A stretch of 64,000 bases of DNA from DASXUL01 sp036504855 (GTDB taxonomy: Bacteria > Armatimonadota > DTGP01 > JAKQQT01), in NCBI GenBank assembly GCA_036504855.1, contig DASXUL010000156.1, forward strand, positions 21,111 through 85,110, written 5' to 3'. Below, piece after piece: positions 43,334-52,140 of this stretch. The translations under genes and the position numbers were made by a program. The stretch's first letter is position 1, and each line of letters opens with the position of its first letter. The notes beneath the pieces are model-generated. The model saw nothing but the letters and a program-made list of their open reading frames with translations. It searched no databases and was not told the DNA's origin.

Positions 43334-44112
43334 GAGACGCCTCCTCCATATTCGTGACGTCTCGAACTCGGACACTCGGGCTGCCCAGAGGACCGGATGC
43401 CGGCTTCGTACGGCCCCTAACTCTACGGAGGAGTCTGCGCGCGGCCATCGCATGCGCGGCGGGCGATGACGATGCCCGTCAATCGGGGGTCTGCTTCATA
43501 GCGGACCACGCGAACCGTTACGAGCATGCGGACGCTTGTTCAGGGCGCCGTTTCGCTGCACGGCAACCGATTCACACTCGAACGCCTTAGTTTGTCGGCA
43601 CGTCCTAACGCCGCGTGCGCGGATGCACCGGGGAACCGGGCAGGACACGGCTGCCGCATGCCGCGGCAGATGCCCCCAGGCTGGCCTCGATCGTGGCAGC
43701 CTCCTTCGGCCGGCGGCGCCGCGAGAGGGCGATCCGTTCCTGTTATCGTCGGTAACGACGGGCGGGATGGCGGCCGTCACGCGGAGAAGCCCCATCCTAG
43801 GGCATATTGTACCCACTCTTGCAGAATCTTGCGAGTGAGCGCGAGCCAGCGTCCGGGGCCGCCGGGCGCGCGAGGGAGGCTGGCGGGGTCCAGAAGCCAG
43901 CCGTCTCCTACAGCAAAGGGTCTGGCCTGTAGTCACTATAGAGCCAACCGAGCTCCCGTGCACACCGGGTAACCCGGTCCTTCGCTTTCGATCCCATGGC
44001 GCGCCGAAACGCCTCTTCAACCTCCGCCACCGCCGGCAGGGGATCGCACCAGTGGATGTCGCCGTACCCTACCTCCAGCGTTCAGCCCCTGCATTTGCTT
44101 CCGACTGTCCGC
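43334..44112. other. Intergenic region before the eCIS cluster
   Basis: Between the cNMP-fold gene and the tail sheath lie 950 bases, holding at least the divergent promoters. One minus-strand open stretch (43908-44081) reads like protein: VGYGDIHWCDPLPAVAEVEE and on to GWLYSDYRPDPLL. It lacks an ATG and is closed upstream by a TGA; it could be a gene remnant. I recognise no family. The rest has only short GC-rich frames. Confidence 0.4.
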
Positions 44113-44141
44113 TTGACGATTACATCCGGGCGGGATACACT
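44113..44141 (+). promoter_or_regulatory. Candidate sigma70-type promoter of the eCIS operon
   Basis: TTGACG (44113-44118) and TACACT (44136-44141) are separated by exactly 17 bases and point at the sheath gene, whose ATG is 142 bases downstream. It is one of the best promoter matches in the GC-rich part of the window. The long leader leaves room for further control. Confidence 0.5.
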
Positions 44142-44283
44142 TGACTCAATCTTCGAGACAGCCTCGGATGGAGCGCTACGGGGCACGCCCTCCCGGTTGT
44201 CAGATCGCGCGCCCGCCTGGCAGGCGAGATCCATATCGCCGCTCCGGATGGCCGGCATCCGCCGCGGGTCAAGGGAGGTAAGC

Positions 44284-46629
44284 ATGGCTGTCACCCTCGC
44301 ACACCCCGGTGTGTACATCGAGGAGATCCCCAGCGGCGTCCGCACCATCACCGGCGTCGGCACGTCCGTGGCCGCCTTTGTCGGGTATACCGCCCGCGGC
44401 CCGGTGAACCGTGCCCAACACATACTGGACTACGGCGCCTTCGAGCGCGAGTTTGGCGGCCTGGCCCGCGACAGCGAGGTGAGCTATGCCGTCCAGCAGT
44501 TCTTTCTGAACGGCGGGACCGAGGCGTGGGTGGTCCGTGTGGCGGAGGGCGCGGCCGCCGCGGCTATCACCCTGCGCAATGACTCGGGCGCCCTCCGCAC
44601 CCTAGTCGCCTCCGCCAGCAGTGAGGGCGCCTGGGGCAACCTCCTCCGCCTGGACGTGGATGACGCCGCCACGGCCCCGGATAGCGGTTTCAACCTCACG
44701 GTCACCGAACTAGTGCCGCGAGGCGCCGCCCTGACGGTAGGGCGTGTCGAAATTCACCGCAACCTCAGCATGGACCAGCGCTCGCCGCAGTACGCCGTAA
44801 GCGTGGTGAACGGCGGATCGAACCTCGTCCGCCTCGAGCGTCACGCGGACGTAACGCAGGGCGTGCTGGATGCGCTGCCGGCCGGGTGGAGCCTCAGCGG
44901 CGACCTTTCCGGCTTGGCCCTTCCGGGAGACCTGAGCGATGCCCGCCGGTTCCTGAGCGTGGCGGTAAACGGCGACGGGCCCCACGAAGTAGCCCTGTTC
45001 GCGGAGGGCGCGGCCCCGCCCAACGATCTGGACGCGCTGGCCGCGGCGATTCAGGCGGCGGTTCGCGGCATCAACCCGGGCCTTCCCCGATTCGCCCAGT
45101 TCACCGCCCAGCGGGCCGACGCCGCGGGCACGGTGAATGCCGCCGGCGCCCATCTCTTGCTCACCTCCGGAGAGGACGGGGAGCAGTCCTCCGTGCGCGT
45201 CATGAACGCCTCAAACAACAGCGCCGCGCGAACGCTGCGCCTGGGGCTGGCCAACGGCGGGCGAGAGCAGGAGGCCGCCGCCGACCTGCGTCCGGCCCAG
45301 ACCGGTACAATCAGCGCGGACCTATCCGGCGTGGATTTGGCCGCCCTGGGCCCGAACGACCAGGTAACCGTCACCATTGCCAACGGGGCCACAAGCATCG
45401 GGACCGGCGCCATCTCCCTCGGCGCCGCCGTCGCCTCCCTCAACCAGTTGGCGTCGCAACTCCAAACGCGCATCCGGGCCGTCAATGCGGCGAACCGGGC
45501 GTTTAGCATGGCAACGGTGGACCTAGTCGGCACGCGCCTGCGCGTCCGGGCCGGCGGTGACGTGCCGGACGCGGACATCGCGTTCGCGGACGCCGGCGGG
45601 ACGCTGGCCGCCGATCTCGGGCTCACCGGCGGGGCAGTGCGCACCAACGTCCAGCGTTACAGCCTCGGGACCGGCGCCGATCGCCACGCGCAGACCGGAG
45701 CCGTCGGCGGCGTGGACGGCGTCCCGCCCACCACGCCGCTAGGCGTCACGGGCAGCCAGAGCGCCAAGTCCGGCATGTACGCGCTGGAGGATGTGGACCT
45801 CTTCAACCTGCTCTGCATCCCCCTCACCGCCGCAATGGACGACACGCCGGCCCTGGCGGTCCTCGGTGAGGCGTCCGCCTACTGCGAGCAGCGCCGCGCC
45901 TTTCTCCTCATGGACCCGCCCAGCCGCCGCGATGCAGTGGACGAGATCGCGGACTGGATCACGAACCATCTCACTCCCAGCCCGAACGCCGCGCTGTACT
46001 TCCCATTCATCTTGGCGGCGGACCCGCTGGACGGTTCGCGCCTGAGGGCCTTCCCGCCGTCCGGCGCCATGGCCGGGGTCATGGCCCGCACAGACAGCGC
46101 GCGCGGCGTGTGGAAGGCGCCCGCCGGCACAGATGCCACCCTCACTGGCGTACAGGGCCTGGCCACTCCGCTCAGCGACCGGGAGAACGGCGTGTTGAAC
46201 CCGCTGGGCGTCAACTGCCTGCGCCAGTTCCCGGTGTATGGGCGCGTGGTATGGGGAGCGCGCACGCTGGAGGGATCGGATCAGGCCGCCAGCGAGTGGA
46301 AATACATCCCGGTGCGCCGCCTTGCCCTGTTCCTGGAGGAGAGCCTGTTCCGGGGCACGCAATGGGTGGTGTTCGAGCCAAACGACGAGCCGCTGTGGTC
46401 CCAGATCCGCCTGAACGTTGGGGCGTTCATGCACAACCTGTTCCGTCAGGGCGCCTTCGCGGGCGCCACGCCCCAGCAGGCGTATTACGTTCGATGCGAC
46501 GCCACCACCACAACCCAGAACGACATCAACCTGGGCATCGTGAACATCATGGTCGGCTTCGCCCCGCTGAAGCCGGCGGAGTTCGTCGTCATCCAGATCC
46601 AGCAGATGGCCGGACAGGTGGAGGTCTGA
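44284..46629 (+). CDS. eCIS contractile tail sheath protein
   Basis: A 781-residue sheath subunit that surrounds the inner tube and contracts to drive it into a target. The start ATG 44284 follows GGGAGGTAAGC. MAVTLAHPGVYIEEIPSGVR then TITGVGTSVAAFVGYTARGP is the conserved N-terminal arm. The C-terminal ~230 residues, with NCLRQFPVYGRVVWGARTLE, SEWKYIPVRRLALFLEESLF and INLGIVNIMVGFAPLKPAEF, make the core and the C-arm. Between them (~100-480) lies a large insert rich in Ala, Gly, Asn and Val that would face outward. Known sheath proteins of afp/PVC type are about 350-500 residues, so this one is oversized. It is the first gene of the cluster. Confidence 0.95.
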   Translation: MAVTLAHPGVYIEEIPSGVRTITGVGTSVAAFVGYTARGPVNRAQHILDYGAFEREFGGLARDSEVSYAVQQFFLNGGTEAWVVRVAEGAAAAAITLRNDSGALRTLVASASSEGAWGNLLRLDVDDAATAPDSGFNLTVTELVPRGAALTVGRVEIHRNLSMDQRSPQYAVSVVNGGSNLVRLERHADVTQGVLDALPAGWSLSGDLSGLALPGDLSDARRFLSVAVNGDGPHEVALFAEGAAPPNDLDALAAAIQAAVRGINPGLPRFAQFTAQRADAAGTVNAAGAHLLLTSGEDGEQSSVRVMNASNNSAARTLRLGLANGGREQEAAADLRPAQTGTISADLSGVDLAALGPNDQVTVTIANGATSIGTGAISLGAAVASLNQLASQLQTRIRAVNAANRAFSMATVDLVGTRLRVRAGGDVPDADIAFADAGGTLAADLGLTGGAVRTNVQRYSLGTGADRHAQTGAVGGVDGVPPTTPLGVTGSQSAKSGMYALEDVDLFNLLCIPLTAAMDDTPALAVLGEASAYCEQRRAFLLMDPPSRRDAVDEIADWITNHLTPSPNAALYFPFILAADPLDGSRLRAFPPSGAMAGVMARTDSARGVWKAPAGTDATLTGVQGLATPLSDRENGVLNPLGVNCLRQFPVYGRVVWGARTLEGSDQAASEWKYIPVRRLALFLEESLFRGTQWVVFEPNDEPLWSQIRLNVGAFMHNLFRQGAFAGATPQQAYYVRCDATTTTQNDINLGIVNIMVGFAPLKPAEFVVIQIQQMAGQVEV

Positions 46630-46674
46630 GACGGCGGTCTCCGAGACCTCTCGGCGACGCGATAGGAGGCATCC

Positions 46675-47187
46675 ATGGCGCAGTTCAGCGTTAACGCGCA
46701 ACGGTTCGACCCGTACAAGAACTTCAAATTCCGCGTGAAGTGGGACGGCCGGTACGTGGCCGGCATCAGCAAGGTCGGCGCCCTCAAGCGCACCACCGAG
46801 GTGGTGAAACACCGCGAGGGCGGAGACCCCAGCAGCAGCCGCAAATCGCCCGGCCGCACGGAGTTCGACGCCATCACTCTGGAGCGCGGAGTGACCCACG
46901 ACCTGGAGTTCGAGCAGTGGGCGAGCAAGGTTTGGAACTTCGGCGCGGGACTCGGCGCCGAGGCGTCCCTCAAGAATTTCCGCAAGGACATTATCCTGGA
47001 GTTCTACAACGAGGCCGGCCAGTTGGCGATCTCCTATCAGATCTTCCGGTGCTGGGTCTCCGAGTATCAGGCCATGCCGGATCTGGACGCGAACGCCAAC
47101 GCCGTCGCCATCCAGCACATCAAGCTGGAGAACGAGGGCTGGGTGCGCGATCCGGAGGTCCCCGAGCCCACCGAGCCAAGCCTCTAA
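46675..47187 (+). CDS. eCIS inner tube protein (T4 gp19-like)
   Basis: A 170-residue tube subunit forming the hexameric rings inside the sheath. ATG 46675 follows AGGAGG with normal spacing. PYKNFKFRVKWDGRYVAGIS, then KVGALKRTTEVVKHREGGDP, SSSRKSPGRTEFDAITLERG and VTHDLEFEQWASKVW are strongly conserved in eCIS tubes (Afp1/Pvc1 family). The last 15 residues (DPEVPEPTEPSL) are a Pro/Glu-rich tail. There is only one tube gene and one sheath gene, unlike afp with several paralogues. Confidence 0.95.
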   Translation: MAQFSVNAQRFDPYKNFKFRVKWDGRYVAGISKVGALKRTTEVVKHREGGDPSSSRKSPGRTEFDAITLERGVTHDLEFEQWASKVWNFGAGLGAEASLKNFRKDIILEFYNEAGQLAISYQIFRCWVSEYQAMPDLDANANAVAIQHIKLENEGWVRDPEVPEPTEPSL

Positions 47188-47254
47188 TCTGACGGCGATT
47201 ACCCGGCGGCGCATCATCGGCGATTTTCGACTTCCTCTTGAGGCAGCATCGGCC

Positions 47255-47962
47255 ATGCACCCTTTGACCGACAGCGAATTGCTGGAGACCTGGGAGGCGG
47301 GGCAGCGGCAGACGCTCCCCCAGCGCGCCCTGACGTTACTGGCCCGGACGTGCCCCGAAATGGACACTCCCGCGTTGTTCTCCCTATCCATTGCCGAAAG
47401 GGACATTCGGCTGTTGACCCTCCGCGAGGCGACGTTCGGGCCCGCCCTGGAGGCGCGCGTGGAGTGCCCGGCGTGCGGGCAATCCCTGGAGTTCTCCGCC
47501 CGCGCGGCGGACCTGCGAGCGATGCTGCACACCGCCGAGGCCGGTCCGTTGGAGGTGACGGCGGAGGGCGCCCGTTGGACCGTCCGCCTGCCGGACAGCG
47601 GAGACCTGTGCGCCGTCGCGGGTTGCCGGGACGTGGACACGGCGCGGATGCGCCTTGCCGCGCGATGCGTGACCGGGTTGGAGGGAGAACCGGATGACCT
47701 GCCGGAGCCGGTGCTTGCGGCTCTGGCGCAGCGCGCCGCCGGGTCCGAGGCAGTGCTCGACCTGCATTGCCCGCAGTGCGGCCACGGCTGGCGGCCGGTA
47801 TTCGACATAGTGCCGTTCTTGTGGGCGGAGGTTGGGGCGCGTGCGCGCGCTCTGCTTCGTGATGTGGCGGCCCTGGCTCGCGCCTACGGCTGGAGCGAGC
47901 GGGACATCCTCTCCATGAGCCCATGGCGCCGCCGCCAGTACCTGGAGTTGGCCGCCACATGA
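47255..47962 (+). CDS. T4-type baseplate zinc-ribbon protein of eCIS
   Basis: A 235-residue protein of the phage-baseplate type found just after the tube gene in many eCIS loci. It has an N-terminal helical segment (DSELLETWEAGQRQTLPQRA), a zinc ribbon formed by CPACGQ (C71, C74) and CPQCGH (C172, C175), and a helical end (YGWSERDILSMSPWRRRQYL) resembling the T4 gp26/gp28-like baseplate family. It probably helps to assemble the hub at the baseplate and is not necessarily in the final particle. It overlaps the following gene by ATGA. Confidence 0.78.
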   Translation: MHPLTDSELLETWEAGQRQTLPQRALTLLARTCPEMDTPALFSLSIAERDIRLLTLREATFGPALEARVECPACGQSLEFSARAADLRAMLHTAEAGPLEVTAEGARWTVRLPDSGDLCAVAGCRDVDTARMRLAARCVTGLEGEPDDLPEPVLAALAQRAAGSEAVLDLHCPQCGHGWRPVFDIVPFLWAEVGARARALLRDVAALARAYGWSERDILSMSPWRRRQYLELAAT

Positions 47963-48693
47963 GCGATGTCCTCACACGCCTGGCGGAACGAAGCGTTGGG
48001 CGGCCCCCCGCCGTCCAGCCCGTCCTGCCGTCCCTGTTCGAGCCGGCGCCGGATGAGGGCTTCGTACAGGGCATCGAGGAGATGGAGACCCTCGGCCCGG
48101 TATCGCGCCGCGCAGACGACCCCAACCTCAAGCCTGCCCCTTCGTGGCCAGAGCCCGTGCCTGCTCCTTCCTCGCCCGTAGTTGCCGCCGCGCGCGAGAA
48201 CGCGCCGGTGGGCCTGGGCGAGGGTCCACGGGCGGCGGCGGAGCCCGTGCGCCGGAGCGTGGAGAGTCCGGCGGCTACCGGTCCGATTCCGCCCCCTGTT
48301 CGGCCGGAGGCTCCCACCGTGGCCCCGCTCTCCCGAGCGGTGGAGCGGCCCGTTCCCGTACCGGCGGCCGCGCCGGACAGCCCTTCGCGGAAGGACGCGC
48401 CGGCGCCGGATCCGATCCGCCCATCGCGCGCCAGCGCTCCGGCGCTCACCGCGCCGGCCGCGCCATCGCCGCGGGGAGCCCTCGCCGTAACGCCGCACCG
48501 CCCGGACCTAACTCCCAGGGTCGAAATCCCCGCTCCCTCTTCCTCTCCCGCCGTGCGCGTCACGATCGGGCGGGTGGAGGTACGCGCCGTGCTGCCGCCC
48601 GCGCCGCCCGCGCCGCCGGCGGCGCCCGCTTCCGTCGATACGAGGCTCTCGCTCGACGAGTATCTGAAAACGCGCGGCGAGGGGCAGCGATGA
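47959..48693 (+). CDS. Disordered Pro/Ala-rich eCIS protein with conserved C-terminal motif
   Basis: A 244-residue protein with start ATG 47959 overlapping the previous stop. An N-terminal part, MSDVLTRLAERSVGRPPAVQ, is followed by ~170 residues of mostly Pro, Ala, Arg and Ser without predicted fold. Near the end comes SPAVRVTIGRVEVRAVLPPA followed by a Pro/Ala stretch and LSLDEYLKTRGEG. The motif VxVxIGRxEVRA...LSLDEYLxxR recurs in this gene position in other eCIS clusters to my knowledge. Function unknown; it could be a flexible scaffold or an assembly factor tied to DUF4255. Overlaps the next gene by ATGA. Confidence 0.65.
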   Translation: MSDVLTRLAERSVGRPPAVQPVLPSLFEPAPDEGFVQGIEEMETLGPVSRRADDPNLKPAPSWPEPVPAPSSPVVAAARENAPVGLGEGPRAAAEPVRRSVESPAATGPIPPPVRPEAPTVAPLSRAVERPVPVPAAAPDSPSRKDAPAPDPIRPSRASAPALTAPAAPSPRGALAVTPHRPDLTPRVEIPAPSSSPAVRVTIGRVEVRAVLPPAPPAPPAAPASVDTRLSLDEYLKTRGEGQR

Positions 48694-49979
48694 GCAGCGC
48701 TCTCGCCATGGCCGCCGTCACCGCGGTACTGAAGGACCTCCTGAATGACGGCCTCATCAACCACGTCGCCGCCGCCGTGCTGGGCAGCGACGTGACGGTT
48801 TCCGCGCTCCCGCCAGATGTGGTGGCGATGAACGGCGCCGGGCAAACCGCCCGCCTGAACCTGTTCCTCTACTACGTCTCTCCGAACCCGGGATGGCGGA
48901 ACGTGGGGCTTCCCGCCTTCGACGCCCGGGGCGACCGCGTCGCAAACCCTCCGCTGGCGCTGGACCTGCACTACTTGCTCACCGCCTATGGCGCGGCGGA
49001 CCTGCATGCCGAACTGCTTCTCGGGTGGGGGATGCAGCTGTTCCACGAGACGCCGATCCTCACGCGAGACGCCATCCGGGCGGCGCTGGACCCATCGCTC
49101 AATGCTGGCGGCAACCTTCCTCAGGCGCTCCAGAGTCTCTCCGCCGAGGACCTGACCGATCAGGTCGAGTCCATCAAGTTGTGCCCCGAAACGCTGAACG
49201 TGGATGAGATCTCCAAGATCTGGACGGCGTTTCAGACGCACTACCGGCCCACGGCGGCGTTCCAGGTCTCGGTCGTACTCATCGAAAGCAAGCGGCCGGC
49301 GCGCGCGCCGCTGCCGGTGCTCACGCGCGGACCGGGGGACGCGGGCGTGGTGGTGGAACCGGGCCTCACGCCGCCGTTTCCCACGCTCACGGACGCGGTC
49401 CCCCCGAACCGCCAGGAGGCCGTGCGCCTGGGCGAGTCCCTCACTCTACAGGGAAACCACCTCGATGCAGATCGCCTGACGCTCCGCTTCATGCACCCGC
49501 TTCTCAATGCGCCCAACGACATCTCCATCCCGCAGAGCGACCGGGGGGCCGGGAGCATCCGCGTGTCGATTCCAGACCAGCCGGACGGGTGGCCCGCCGG
49601 GATCTGGACGGCCACCGCGCTGGTCCAGCCGCCCGGCGGCGCGGAGCGGGCAACGAACAGCCTCCCCTTCGCCCTGGCGCCGGCCATCCGAACGGCGCCG
49701 CCCGTGAGCGCCACGCGCGCCGGGGCCACCGTGACGGTAAAGCTCCATTGCCGGCCGGAGGTCCGCCCGGATCAGCGCGTCTCTCTGTTGCTCGGCGCCC
49801 AGGAAATCCCCGCCGAAGAGCACGCGGCCCAGACTAACGCGCTGACGTTCGTATCGACGGGCATCGCGCCGGGCGATTATCCCCTCCGCCTGCGCGTGGA
49901 TGGAGTGGACAGCATCCTGATTGACCGGACCAAGAACCCGCCGGTCTTCGACGGGAGCCAGAAGGTGACGGCGCCATGA
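48690..49979 (+). CDS. DUF4255 protein, eCIS tail-terminator/cap-like
   Basis: A 429-residue protein. Residues ~1-185 make the DUF4255 (Pvc16_N) domain: ALAMAAVTAVLKDLLNDGLI, GQTARLNLFLYYVSPNPGWR, NPPLALDLHYLLTAYGAADL. Pvc16/Afp16 sits at the far end of the tube and ends its growth. The C-terminal ~230 residues are beta-rich with Ig-like stretches (EAVRLGESLTLQGNHLDADR; RAGATVTVKLHCRPEVRPDQ) and may make the cap larger or bind the envelope. ATG 48690 overlaps the previous gene. Cap function is known for the Afp16 family and inferred here. Confidence 0.88.
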   Translation: MSSALAMAAVTAVLKDLLNDGLINHVAAAVLGSDVTVSALPPDVVAMNGAGQTARLNLFLYYVSPNPGWRNVGLPAFDARGDRVANPPLALDLHYLLTAYGAADLHAELLLGWGMQLFHETPILTRDAIRAALDPSLNAGGNLPQALQSLSAEDLTDQVESIKLCPETLNVDEISKIWTAFQTHYRPTAAFQVSVVLIESKRPARAPLPVLTRGPGDAGVVVEPGLTPPFPTLTDAVPPNRQEAVRLGESLTLQGNHLDADRLTLRFMHPLLNAPNDISIPQSDRGAGSIRVSIPDQPDGWPAGIWTATALVQPPGGAERATNSLPFALAPAIRTAPPVSATRAGATVTVKLHCRPEVRPDQRVSLLLGAQEIPAEEHAAQTNALTFVSTGIAPGDYPLRLRVDGVDSILIDRTKNPPVFDGSQKVTAP

Positions 49980-51886
49980 CGCGAACGTTCTCAGGCGAGT
50001 GGACCGGGGCAAACCACCGTTGCATGGAAGCAGCGCTGGCAGCCCTGCGCGCACGCCTGGAGCGGCGCGCGGGCGAGGAGCCGGTTGGGGAGGAAGCGGA
50101 TAGGCTGATCGAGGCGGAGTCCGCCAGGATGGAGCGCCCACCCGCTCTCGGCAGTCTGGCCGCCGCCTTTGGCCTGTCACCGTTTGAGGCGAACCTGCTG
50201 CTGCTGTGCGCGGGAGTGGAGCTGGACGGGGCCCTGGCGGTTGCATGCGGCAGGGCGCAGGGCCTTGACCGTCCGGCGCCGCCCACGTTCAGCCTCGCTC
50301 TCGCCGTCCTGCCCGAGGCGCACTGGAGCGCCCTCGCGCCGGACGCGCCGCTGCGGCGGTTCCGGCTTCTCGAAGTTGGCGATGGCGAGACGCTGGTGTC
50401 CAGCCCCCTTCGGATCGACGAGCGCGTGCTGCACGCCCTGGCGGGGGCGCCGACCATGGACGCGCGACTGTGTGCCCTGCTGCGTCCGGCGGCGGCGCCG
50501 GAGGCCCTGCCGCCGTCCCATGTGGAGATCGCCGAGCGGGTCGCCGCGCTGTGGAACGGACGTGGTCCGTGGCCAGTGGCGCACCTCTCCTCGCCCACGC
50601 CGAACGCCTCGGAGGCGGTTGCGGCGGCCGCGGCGGCGCGCCTGGGGCTTCGACTGTATGTGCTGCGGGCTGAGGACGTGCCGGCGGACGCCTCCGATCA
50701 GGAGGCGCTGACGCGGCTGTGGGTGCGGGAATCGATCCTCTCCGGCGCCGCTCTGCTGCTGGATGCCGGGGATGGGTTCGAGGCGAGCGCCTCGGCGTTC
50801 GTGGACCGGACCGGCGGAGTCCTGATGACGGCCGGCCTGGCGCCGCTCCCCACCCGACGCCCATCGACGCGGTTCGACGTTCCGGTTCCGACCGCGGCGG
50901 AAGCGCGCAACCTGTGGCGGGAGGCGCTGGGCGATGGCGCGGCTGCGATGAACGGGCAGGTGGACGCCCTTGCGTCTCAGTTCCGCCTCGACCCGGTCAC
51001 CATCCGCGCCATCAGCGCCTCACGCCTGTCGCTGGATACGGTGTGGGATGCGTGTCGTGCGCGGACACGGCCCCGCCTTGAGGGACTGGCCGAGCGCGTT
51101 GAATCCGCCGCCGGCTGGGACGATCTCGTGCTGCCGGAGGGCCAAACGGCCGTGCTGCGGGAGATCGCGGCCCACGTGCGGAACCGGCGCCGCGTGTATG
51201 ACGAATGGGGATTCGCCGCGCGGGGCGGGCGGGGCCTGGGCATCAGCGCCCTGTTCGCCGGCCCCAGCGGAACCGGGAAGACGATGGCCTCCGAAGTGAT
51301 CGCGAACGCCCTGCGGCTGGACCTATACCGCATTGATCTGTCCGCCGTGGTCAGCAAGTACATCGGCGAAACGGAAAAGAACCTGCGGAAGGTATTCGAC
51401 GCTGCGGACCAGGGCGCCGCCATCCTCCTGTTCGACGAGGCGGATGCGCTGTTCGGCAAACGCAGCGAGGTGAAGGACAGCCACGACCGGTATGCGAACA
51501 TCGAAGTGAGCTATCTGCTCCAGCGCATGGAGGCGTATCGGGGGCTGGCGATCCTGACGACCAACCGGAAGGAGGCGCTGGACACGGCGTTCCTGCGCCG
51601 CATCCGCTTCGTGGTGACCTTCCCATTCCCGGACGCCGCGCAGCGCGCAGCCATCTGGCGGCGAGCCTTCCCGGCCGAGACGCCCACGGAGGGGCTGGAG
51701 GCCGACCGCCTGGCGCGCCTCAACGTTGCGGGCGGCAATATCCGCAACATCGCCCTGAACGCGGCGTTCCTGGCGGCGGACGCGGAGGAGCCGGTGCGCA
51801 TGCCCCACCTCCTGCGCGCGGCGCGGAGTGAGTGCGCCAAGATCGAAAAGGCGCCTTCCGAAGCCGAGATCGGCGGCTGGGCATGA
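49976..51886 (+). CDS. AAA+ ATPase of eCIS (Afp15/Pvc15-like)
   Basis: A 636-residue ATPase. An N-terminal half (~1-380) is a non-catalytic helical/AAA-like domain; the C-terminal half has Walker A GPSGTGKT (~residue 427), VVSKYIGETEKNLRKVFDAA, and Walker B LLFDEADALFG (~484), then LTTNRKEALDTAFLRRIRF with sensor 1 and the arginine finger. Such ATPases occur in nearly all eCIS loci and are thought to help load effectors or assemble the particle, acting in the cytoplasm. It overlaps the DUF4255 gene before and the small gene after by ATGA in each case. Confidence 0.93.
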   Translation: MTRTFSGEWTGANHRCMEAALAALRARLERRAGEEPVGEEADRLIEAESARMERPPALGSLAAAFGLSPFEANLLLLCAGVELDGALAVACGRAQGLDRPAPPTFSLALAVLPEAHWSALAPDAPLRRFRLLEVGDGETLVSSPLRIDERVLHALAGAPTMDARLCALLRPAAAPEALPPSHVEIAERVAALWNGRGPWPVAHLSSPTPNASEAVAAAAAARLGLRLYVLRAEDVPADASDQEALTRLWVRESILSGAALLLDAGDGFEASASAFVDRTGGVLMTAGLAPLPTRRPSTRFDVPVPTAAEARNLWREALGDGAAAMNGQVDALASQFRLDPVTIRAISASRLSLDTVWDACRARTRPRLEGLAERVESAAGWDDLVLPEGQTAVLREIAAHVRNRRRVYDEWGFAARGGRGLGISALFAGPSGTGKTMASEVIANALRLDLYRIDLSAVVSKYIGETEKNLRKVFDAADQGAAILLFDEADALFGKRSEVKDSHDRYANIEVSYLLQRMEAYRGLAILTTNRKEALDTAFLRRIRFVVTFPFPDAAQRAAIWRRAFPAETPTEGLEADRLARLNVAGGNIRNIALNAAFLAADAEEPVRMPHLLRAARSECAKIEKAPSEAEIGGWA

Positions 51887-52140
51887 AGCCGGGCGTTGGG
51901 GAACCATCGGTGGAGGTGTACGTCGAGGAGATCGTGCTGCACGGCTTCCCGGCAGTAGATGGGCGCCGTGTGGGAGAGGCCTTTCTGGCGGAGCTGGAAC
52001 GACTCCTGGCGGGCGGGGCGATGCTGGACGGCGATGCGGAATCCGTGGACGCCGGGTCCTCCGCCCTGGCCGAACCCGCCTCGCCGGAAGCGATTGGGGC
52101 CCTCGCCGCGAGGGGCGTGTATGGAGGGATGGCGAAATGA
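51883..52140 (+). CDS. Small eCIS-associated protein, unknown function
   Basis: An 85-residue acidic protein. ATG 51883 overlaps the ATPase stop and its own stop overlaps the next start, so it is fixed within a coupled chain. KPGVGEPSVEVYVEEIVLHG followed by FPAVDGRRVGEAFLAELERL looks like a short beta-strand plus a helix; similar small proteins with an EELVLHGF-type line follow the ATPase in other eCIS clusters. No known domain. Possibly an adaptor or chaperone for the cargo encoded next to it. Confidence 0.65.
   Translation: MKPGVGEPSVEVYVEEIVLHGFPAVDGRRVGEAFLAELERLLAGGAMLDGDAESVDAGSSALAEPASPEAIGALAARGVYGGMAK

Noticed and set aside
45739..47808. Long minus-strand open frame (689 codons) opposite sheath and tube genes
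   Set aside because: It is the mirror of strongly conserved plus-strand genes. Its translation is Arg/Ala/His-rich with no motif, as expected opposite GC-rich coding DNA.
47214..49241. Long minus-strand open frame (675 codons) opposite the zinc-ribbon, Pro/Ala and DUF4255 genes
   Set aside because: Same reason: a third-position GC effect. The plus-strand genes are coupled by ATGA overlaps and carry family motifs.
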